From contig NZ_CP011028.1 in assembly GCF_002221525.1 (NCBI RefSeq), positions 445,001 through 509,000 of the forward strand: 64,000 nucleotides of DNA, written 5' to 3'. The translations under genes and the position numbers were made by a program. The stretch is from Pseudoalteromonas espejiana DSM 9414 (GTDB lineage: Bacteria > Pseudomonadota > Gammaproteobacteria > Enterobacterales > Alteromonadaceae). This document shows, one piece after another, positions 7,597 through 16,600 of the stretch (positions are counted from its first letter, which is position 1; each line of letters starts with the position of its first letter). A model generated the notes under the pieces. It did not search any database and was not told where the DNA came from. It saw nothing but the letters and a program-made list of their open reading frames with translations.

Positions 7597-9781
7597 TCCA
7601 ATCCTGTGCTAAAGTTTGCAAATCGGTTTTTTTAATTCGGTTAATAAAAATGTGGTAAATGTGATCGCTCAGTAGAGCAGTGTCACTTAACTCTTCAAAT
7701 AGTGCTAATGCTTGTTGCCAATTTTTATTATTGTAATGCTGCATAGCGGTGAACGACTTTTTAATTTCAAGTAGATGGCTTTCATTCAGCTCTGCTGTAA
7801 AGTTTATAGGTTCGTAAAGCTCAGTCGCTTTTTCTTTACCAACTACTTGTACTTTATCAATTAAACGAAAAGTAATATGCGGGCAAGCCAACATTGTATC
7901 TTCAGTAACCAGAATAGCTACCCCGTAAAATTTGGTCAAGCTTTCTACTCTTGACCCTAAGTTAACCGCATCACCAAGTACCGTATACGCTTTTCGATAT
8001 ACTGAGCCCATATCGCCAACATTCATATCGCCTGTACTTAAGCCAATACCAATATTTATTGGTGGGAGCTGTTGTTGTGCAAACGCGTTATTAATACTAT
8101 CGAGCCCTTTAACCATAGCCATAGCAGCCTCTACACCATGCTGTGCATGCTTGCTATCTTCAAGCGGCGCATTCCAAAAAGCCATAACCATATCGCCTAC
8201 GTATTTATCTATAGTGCCGTTGTGAGCAAAAATAACCTCCGTAGTAGCAGAAAGATATTGATTTAAATAGTCACTTAATTGATTAGCTGTCATCCCTTCC
8301 GATAAAGGCGTAAAGCCTCTTATATCAGCAAATAATACGGTCATATTACGTTTAACGCTTTGTTGATTTAATTGATTACCTTGACGTATTAGCTGATCAA
8401 TATGATCGGGCGGTACATACTGGTTAAACATAGATTTAATTTTACGGCTATGCTTCATTTCTGCGATTGATCCTATAAAAACAAAGTACGCCGCTAATAA
8501 TGCTGTAAGCAATAAGGGGGTAAATAAAGGTAGGCTAATTTTTTGCACTGACCACAAATAAAAATTTATGAATACAATAAATGCAGCCACCCCAAGAGAA
8601 AGCAAAACAATATAACGCGCGCTTTTACGAAAGCTCAATACTGATAATAAGCAACCCGTAAGCGTAATAATTAACAGCGTAGCGCCTAAAGACCAATTGG
8701 GCTGCGAAGGTAAAATTTCTGGATGAAGTAACCCTTCAAAAATATTGGCATGCACTTCAACACCGGGATACTGTAACCCAACAGGTGTTGCTCTCAAATC
8801 AGCTAAACCTATTGCGGAGGTACCAATAAATACAACGCTCCCCTCTAATTGCTGCTCAGCTACTTTTTCTGTTAGTACGTCGGTTGCAGAATAATATTGA
8901 AAGCTTTTTGCACGGCCTTTATACGGTATAAAAATTTGACCGTATTCATCGGTTTGGATCCAGTGCTCATGAAATTTAACCCCTTCAAAAAAAGTAAGGC
9001 TACCTTGGGTACTGGCGCGTGTTTCTATACTGTTTGCTAGCGTATATAAACGAGCGGCCTCAAGCGCAAGGGAAGGGTACAGCTTATCACCTACTTTGTT
9101 TACAAGAGCGGCTTTACGAATAAACCCATCGTTTTCACTATGTGCGTTTATAAAGCCATTACCCGTCGCACTATTTTGCAATAGAGGTATATTTACAGTG
9201 GCGCCTAAAAACGCAGTTACTTGCGTGTTACTTTGCTCACTTTGCGGCCATACAATACTTGTATCTGGAAGAGGGTTACGTTGTTTGTAAGTATCGTTGT
9301 TTAATAAAAAGCCTAATACTGTATCGTTATTACTTAATGCTTTAGCAAAGGTTGTGTCTGCATCAACTTGCTGTTTAATATCATCTAGCGCTAAGTTATA
9401 TGAGCTTAATAAACCAGGCACCCTTGATTGAATTTGATTAATCGGGTTTATTTCTGGTTCTGAAAAAAATATATCAAATGCTATTACTATCACTCCAGCG
9501 TTAGTGAGCTTAGTCACAAGTTCAGCCATTTTTGCACGACTCCACGGGAAGCGACCCTGTTCCAACATGGTTTTTTCATCTATATCGATGATAATAACGG
9601 TTTCGTCTATCTTTCTAGGAGTGTTAGGTAGAGTGAGTAATAGCCTTGAGTCGTAAATAATGCCTTCAACTCGATTAAGCAACTTGGCCAATGCACCGGT
9701 AGAAAATAGCTCTATTGCAGCTATAAGTAGAGTAATGGCTAAGCCTATAAACAAGTGCCGATAAATTTTTGGAATATACAC
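7568..9781 (-). CDS. CHASE2-domain class III adenylate cyclase
   Basis: 737 aa membrane receptor cyclase. TM1 is at about residues 10-30, a periplasmic CHASE2 sensor domain at ~30-345, three further TM helices at ~365-447, then a class III cyclase domain at ~475-655. Metal-binding Asps are D486 (FADIRGF) and D530 (KYVGDMVMAF). The purine-selecting pair is K526 and T600 (YTVLGD), the combination expected for ATP, so cAMP is the likely product. The start is GTG, 15 bp after the MBL gene. CHASE2 cyclases often sit near FecR-domain proteins, as here. The helical tail after 670 is unassigned. The signal sensed is unknown. Confidence 0.9.
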   Translation of the reverse strand: MYIPKIYRHLFIGLAITLLIAAIELFSTGALAKLLNRVEGIIYDSRLLLTLPNTPRKIDETVIIIDIDEKTMLEQGRFPWSRAKMAELVTKLTNAGVIVIAFDIFFSEPEINPINQIQSRVPGLLSSYNLALDDIKQQVDADTTFAKALSNNDTVLGFLLNNDTYKQRNPLPDTSIVWPQSEQSNTQVTAFLGATVNIPLLQNSATGNGFINAHSENDGFIRKAALVNKVGDKLYPSLALEAARLYTLANSIETRASTQGSLTFFEGVKFHEHWIQTDEYGQIFIPYKGRAKSFQYYSATDVLTEKVAEQQLEGSVVFIGTSAIGLADLRATPVGLQYPGVEVHANIFEGLLHPEILPSQPNWSLGATLLIITLTGCLLSVLSFRKSARYIVLLSLGVAAFIVFINFYLWSVQKISLPLFTPLLLTALLAAYFVFIGSIAEMKHSRKIKSMFNQYVPPDHIDQLIRQGNQLNQQSVKRNMTVLFADIRGFTPLSEGMTANQLSDYLNQYLSATTEVIFAHNGTIDKYVGDMVMAFWNAPLEDSKHAQHGVEAAMAMVKGLDSINNAFAQQQLPPINIGIGLSTGDMNVGDMGSVYRKAYTVLGDAVNLGSRVESLTKFYGVAILVTEDTMLACPHITFRLIDKVQVVGKEKATELYEPINFTAELNESHLLEIKKSFTAMQHYNNKNWQQALALFEELSDTALLSDHIYHIFINRIKKTDLQTLAQDWNGAFIHKTK

Positions 9782-9795
9782 GCGAGAAATAACCG

Positions 9796-10644
9796 TTAAT
9801 CCTTTATTGGTGCAAAATCAAAAGTTCGGCCTTCTCTGGCGCACTCAATATTTATGTGTTTCCCATAGCTCGCTTGTAAATGCGCTTCTATTGCTAATAG
9901 CTCGTTATCGGTTCTTGCTGGATCGTGGCTTATTATGGCTAAATTTTTAACCTGTGCTTGAACTGCTAATTCGGCTACCTGTTTAAATGTGCTGTGTCCC
10001 CAGCCGTGCTTTAAAGGTAAATCATCATTTGTAAATTGAGCATCGTGAATTAGTAAGTCAGCGTCTTTTATAAACGCTGCCCATTGTGTAATGGTTGTTT
10101 TAACGGAGCCTGGTGGATCTAATTCGTTATCAGTTACATAAGCTATTTTTTTGCCGTCTGCATTTACACAATAAGCGGTTCCCCCTCCTGGGTGATTAAG
10201 TGGTGCAGTGAACACGCTAAAATTATTAATAGTAAAGGTGTTTTGTAAAGCAAGCTGGGTGTTTAGGGTAATACTTGCGGGCAAGTTTTGGTAATTAACA
10301 GGAAAAAAAGACCCTGACATTTGCGTTAAAATACCATTTTTACTCTGCTCGTCATCTACGTCACCAACTACAATCGTTATGTCACGGCCAGCTTGGTAAA
10401 TCGGCTTAAAAAAAGGAAAGCCTTGTATATGATCCCAGTGGTTATGCGTTAATAATATTGCAATGGGCGAAGATTGATTTAATAGTGTTTCACCAAGTTG
10501 GGCGATGCCTGTACCTGAGTCTAATATAAGGCTATCGCCATTAGATTGCTCCACATAAACGCAAGAGGTGTTGCCACCAAATAGGTGCGTATGCTTACCC
10601 GGTGAAGGCATAGAGCCTCTTACGCCATAAAATTCAACTTTCAT
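9796..10644 (-). CDS. MBL-fold metallo-hydrolase (RNase Z/PDE-like)
   Basis: 282 aa, soluble, no signal peptide. The N-terminus MKVEFYGVRGSMP followed by GGNTSC is typical of RNase Z/PhnP-like metallo-beta-lactamase-fold proteins. The first metal motif is LLTHNHWDHIQG near residue 88, with later ligands in HPGGGTAY, DNELD, HDAQF and ISHDPARTD. It starts 3 bp after the giant lipoprotein gene ends, so it is probably translationally coupled. Substrate is not predictable from motifs. Class II cAMP phosphodiesterases and tRNA/cyclic phosphodiesterases share this fold, so a role in removing the neighbouring cyclase's product is possible but unproven. Confidence 0.82.
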   Translation of the reverse strand: MKVEFYGVRGSMPSPGKHTHLFGGNTSCVYVEQSNGDSLILDSGTGIAQLGETLLNQSSPIAILLTHNHWDHIQGFPFFKPIYQAGRDITIVVGDVDDEQSKNGILTQMSGSFFPVNYQNLPASITLNTQLALQNTFTINNFSVFTAPLNHPGGGTAYCVNADGKKIAYVTDNELDPPGSVKTTITQWAAFIKDADLLIHDAQFTNDDLPLKHGWGHSTFKQVAELAVQAQVKNLAIISHDPARTDNELLAIEAHLQASYGKHINIECAREGRTFDFAPIKD

Positions 10645-10647
10645 AAT

Positions 10648-13600
10648 TTAAGGTTTGATTCCGTCGGGGTAAAAGTTAAATTTAGATACGCTGACGTTAT
10701 TTGAAGCATTATCAAAACACGTACTGCTTAGTACAATTTGGGTATCAGTTTGTAATAGCATTGATGTAAATGTGTGCGTGCTATCGCATTGCTCTGCTAG
10801 GTAGTAACCAAGAGCGCTTGTTCCAAATAAAGTGTCAATTGTGCCGTCAGCTAATATACGTGCAATCATGCCCTTTGATTCACTCATGCCAGATAGAACT
10901 ATATTGCCTGAAGTATCTAACGATGCATCAATCACTTTTGTATCGGAGCTTGGTGATAACTGATATTGCCCCACACCACTTGTGGCAAAGCTTGTATCTA
11001 AGCTGCCATCAGCAGCTAACTTTATAATAACTGCTTGATTAGGCGTTGTGCCTTCGTTTGCAATTAAGTAAAGATTTGCTGCGCTATCGGCCAATACTTT
11101 TGAAGCGCTATCAGTTATATCTGCAGTAATACGGGTATCTGTATAAGTAAATATTTCATTAGCATCATCGTCGACTTTTAGCATTATTAATTGTGAATCA
11201 CTGCCAGATACTTGCTTACCCGCTATAAATATATCTTTATTTATATCTATATAGAGTGTTTCAAAAAACTCATTGATGTTGCCGTAATAAGCCCCGCTGG
11301 TGCCAAAGCTATTCTCTAATTTGCCATCACTTTTTAACATAGTCGCAAATGAGCGGGTAACACTTAATGCATCAGTAAATGAGCCCACAGCAACAATATA
11401 GCCACCGCTATCTATAGCGACATCAGTAAAGTTTATATCGCTATTTAAAATATCTACCGTAGTGTAAATACCCTCAGTAGCAAAGCTGTCATCTAAGTAA
11501 CCATCTTGGTCTACTTTTGCTATAAAGCCTTCTTCAGTTAAACCATTTATTTGCGTTCCAGCAATGATGATACTGCCATCAGCAAGCTCTTTTAATGTAA
11601 CAGTTTTAAACGCTACATTTATGTTGAGCGCTTTAATTCCATCAATGCTAAAGCTGGTATCAAGAACTCCAGCACTCGTATAGCGAGTTAAAACCAGCTT
11701 ATTAGTTGTATTAAATTGTGCAACCGAGGCGCTTAAATATTTATTAGCTTGAGTGCCGTTTTGTAGCTGTAGTAAGCTCATTGACTGATCGTCTGAGCTA
11801 ATGGCTAAATTATTTATGCTTGTATAGCCATCAGTTGAAAAGTTGGTAAACAGGCTTGCATCATTAGTTACTGAGGTTATAAAAGGCTCATTAGTCGAGT
11901 CGTTAAATTTACCAGAGAGCCATACGCTATCATTTTCATCAATAGTCATAGCATTAGCTGATTGATTGCTGATGAAGTTTGAAATTATATTAACGCCCGA
12001 AACACCGTAACTCGTATCAAGCTCTCCGTTACTTACAGATACGCGGGCTGTAAATAGTTGCTCATTTTGGGTGGTATCAGAGGCTTCAATACCCGTAGTG
12101 CCTGAAAGTATTAGCTGATTACTCATCGGCGCATATTTTACGCCAGTAATTTGTGCACCGCCGTTACCAGTGCCAGAGTTTCCATCAATATTATAAATTG
12201 CGATACCTTCATTGCCAATATTCTCATCAATATCGCCATTGCTATCAATAGAGATCATCACAGCTTCTTTTTCACCTGATGAGCGAGTAATGTAACCTCC
12301 CAAATAAGCAGTAAAATTAACCGCGTCTATGCCAGCAATAGCAAGTAGCTCATCGTCACCTTCTTCATCAGATAAGTCTATTATAAGCGCATCGCCAGAG
12401 TTAAAGCTTCCGCTATTGTTGCCATCAGGAATAAGGTATCTGACAGTTGCATCTAAATCGTTTTCCTCACCTATGGTGCTTCCCACTACCAGTAACTCAG
12501 AGTTACCAAAGTTTTTAATTGCATGCGACTCGTCATCATCGTTATTTCCGCTTACATCAACAATACCTGGGCTACCCGCTTCAAAAGCGAGAGTTGACAC
12601 ATCGTATTTAAGAAATAAACTGTCTTTATCTAGGCCGTTTACCGAATAGCCTACGCCTTGTACTTTATTATCTGTGAATTCAAGGTCGTTTATTGCAGAT
12701 TCACTCGCAAGCGTTGTACATTTAGTACCTGAGTTGCCGTCACCTGAATTTGTACTAACAATACCAGTCACACTCATTTTTAATAAACACGCTTCGGTTT
12801 CTGTTCCATCAAAGCTTGAGTAGCCAATAAATAGCTCACCATTACCAGAGGTGATAGCAGTGCCTTTTTCATCTTCACCTAGGTCAATAGTTTTAAAACC
12901 AGTGCCATTAAATGCAGTGTTTACATCGCCGGTATTTGTGTAAGAGGCAACAATAATATCTGCGTCTGAGTTGTTATTGTAACCAACAAAATAAAGGTTG
13001 GTATTAAGCTCAATACTGTCGTTAAATTCACCGTCAGAAAAAACACGCGAAAGGTCTATTTGCCCACTTAGTGGCCGCCCAAACGTATTATCTTCCACGG
13101 GAATTAGTGGGTCTTCTTCGTCAATAATATTTACAGTAGCTGTTATAGTCGTGGTTTCATTTGGAGTGCCATCATCAGTAATATTAATATTTACAGTATG
13201 TTGTGTAGCCGTTTCATAATTGAATGGGCTAGTACCATTTGCACTTAATTCCCCGCTAGTGCTATTAATATTAAATAGCGCTGTTTCGCCGCCACTTAAG
13301 CTAAAGTTGAGAGTGTTACTTTCAATATCAGAGGCTGTAATAGAACCAACTACTTCACCATCTGTTGCATTTTCTCCAATAGAGAACGTTTGGTTGAGCG
13401 CTTCTGGGGCATCGTTAATTGGTGTAATAGTAATGGTTAAGTTACCTTGCACATCGTCGGTACTATCACTTAGCGTATAAGTAAGCGTTGCAACACCCTC
13501 GCTGTTTAAGGCCGGCGTGTATTTAACTTGGTTACTTTCAACACTTGCACTACCAATATCAGCTGTCACAGCGGTTATTGAAAGAGTATCGGTTACATCT

Positions 13601-16600
13601 ACATCGGTGTCGTTACTAATAACATCAATGGTTGTTTCGGGTGCGTCTTCATTAATAGTGGCAGTATCCGATATGGCAACTGGGGCATCGTTAACGGGAG
13701 TTACGGTAATAGTTAGCACGCCGCCGGCTGTATCTGTACCATCACTTAAGGTGTAATTAACGACAGCTTGGCCATTAAAGTCGGCTTCAGGTGTGTAAAC
13801 AATGTTACTACCAGAAACAGTTACTGAGCCGGTAATTGCATTTACTGAACTGATCGAAAGTGTATCGTTTTCTATATCCGTATCGTTACTCAGAACATTA
13901 ATACTGGTTGCTGCTGCATCTTCTAAAATAGAGGCGGTGTCGGGGTTTGCTACAGGGGCATCGTTTACTGGGGTAACCGTTATTGTTAACTGGCCAGTTG
14001 CCGTATCAGTGCCATCACTTAATGTGTAGTTTACAGTAGCTTGACCACTAAAGTTGGCAGCTGGCGTATAAATTACATTATTACCTGAGCTTGAAACCGA
14101 GCCAGTGCTTGCACTTGCAGCACTAATAGAGAGGGTGTTGCCCTCCACATCGGTGTCATTACTAAGCACATCAATACTTGTTGCAGCAGCATCTTCTAAA
14201 ATAGTAGCTGAATCTGCATTAGCCACAGGAGCATCGTTTACTGGTGATACTGTTATTGTTACTACGCCAGGTGCTGTATCTGTGCCATCAGATAAGGTGT
14301 AATTTACAATAGCCTGACCATTAAAGTCTTCACTCGGTGTGTAAACAACGTTGCTTCCAGACACCGTAACTGTTCCATTACCAGTAGTGGCACCACTGAT
14401 TGACAGTGTATCGTTTTCTATATCTGTGTCGTTAGCGAGCACGTTTATATTAGTTGCTGCTGCATCTTCCAAAATCGTTGCTGCGTCAGCGTTAGCTACC
14501 GGGGCATCGTTCACTGGGGTGACCGTTATTGTTAACTGGCCAGCTGCTGTATCGGTGCCATCACTTAGGGTGTAACTTACAGATGCTTGGCCATTAAAAT
14601 TAGCCGCTGGTGTATAAATTACATCAGTACCTGAGCTTGTAACGCTTCCCGATGTTGCACTGACAGCGCTGATAGAAAGCGTATCGTTTTCAACATCAGT
14701 ATCGTTAGCGAGTACGTTAATATTTGTTGCTGCGGCATCTTCTAAAATAGTGGCTGTATCAGCGTTAGCGATAGGTGCATCGTTAACTGACGTAATTGTT
14801 ATATTGAGCGTACCAGATGAAGCCGCATTCCCATCACTAATTGTGTAAGTAACAGTTGCAGTGCCATTGTAATCAGCTTGAGGAGTATACTGCACTTGAT
14901 TACCAACAATATCAGCGCTGCCTATGTCAGCTGAAACGGTTGTAATAGTGAGTGTGTCGTTTTCAATATCGGTATCGTTAGCAATAACATTTACAGTTGT
15001 GGCGTTATCTTCATTAATGGTGACTGTATCGGTATTTGCTATTGGTGTGTCGTTTACCGCTGTTACAGTAATACTAAGAATGCCTGTAGCTGTATCGGTG
15101 CCATCACTTACTGTGTAATTAATTGTTACTTGGCCGTTAAAGTTAGCCTCTGGCGTGTAAGCAAGGTTACTACCGGCTACAGAAACATTACCTGTAGTGG
15201 TAGTCGCGGCACTAATTGAAAGTGAGTCACTTTCAGGGTCTGTATCGTTGGCCAATACATTAATATTAGTGGTTACGGCATCCTCGAGGATGGTTGCTGA
15301 ATCAGGGTTAGCAACAGGGGCATCGTTAACGGGTGTAACTGTTACGGTTAATACACCGGCAGCCGTATCAGTTCCATCATTTAATGTGTAATTTACGATT
15401 GCTTGCCCATTAAAATTAGCCGCTGGTGTATAAATTAAATTATTGCCCGACACAGATACTGAACCCGAGCTTGTGTTTGCCTCACTAATAGAGAGCGTAT
15501 CGTTTTCTACATCTGTGTCGTTAGTAAGCACATTAATATTTGTCGCTGCGGCGTCTTCTAAAATAGTCGCTGCATCAGGGTTTGCAATGGGTGCATCGTT
15601 TACAGGCGTTACCGTTACAGTGAGTACGCCAGCTACGGTATCGGTGCCATCACTTACTGTGTAATTAATAATTGCTTGGCCGTTAAAGTTAGCCTCTGGC
15701 GTGTAAGCAAGGTTACTACCGGCTACAGAAACACTACCTGTAGTGGTAGTCGCGGCACTAATTGAAAGCGAGTCACTTTCAGGGTCTGTATCGTTGGCCA
15801 ATACATTAATATTAGTGGTTACGGCATCCTCGAGGATGGTTGCTGAGTCAGGGTTAGCAACAGGGGCATCGTTAACGGGTGTAATTGTGATGGTTAATAC
15901 ACCGGCAGCCGTATCAATGCCATCACTTAATGTGTAACTTACGGTTGCTTGCCCATTAAAATTAGCCGCTGGTGTATAAATTAAATTATTGCCCGACACA
16001 GATACTGAACCCGAACTTGTGTTTGCCTCACTAATAGAAAGCACATCGTTTTCTACATCTGTGTCGTTAGTAAGCACATTAATATTTGTCGCTGCGGCGT
16101 CTTCTAAAATAGTTGCTGTATCAGGGTTTGCAATGGGCGCATCGTTTACAGGCGTTACCGTTACAGTGAGTGCGCCAGCTGCTGTATCGGTGCCATCACT
16201 TATTGTGTAATTAATAATTGCTTGGCCGTTAAAGTTAGCCTCTGGTGTGTAAGCAAGGTTACTACCAGCCACAGAAACACTACCTGTAGTGGTGCTTGCT
16301 GTACTAATAGAGAGAGTGTTGCCATCCACATCGGTGTCGTTGATGAGTACATTAATATTTGTCGCAGCAGCGTCTTCTAAAATAGTCGCTGCATCTGGGT
16401 TAGCCACGGGAGTATCGTTAACGGGGGTAATCGTTACTGTAAGCGTACCTGTAGTACTTTGTGTACCGTCACTAATAGTGTAAGTAACGCTGGCAGTACC
16501 ATTATCGTTTGCAGCAGGTGTATATTGAATTTGGTTATTAACAATAGACACACTACCAACATCACTTACTGCTGAACTAATCGTTAAGTTATCACCATCT

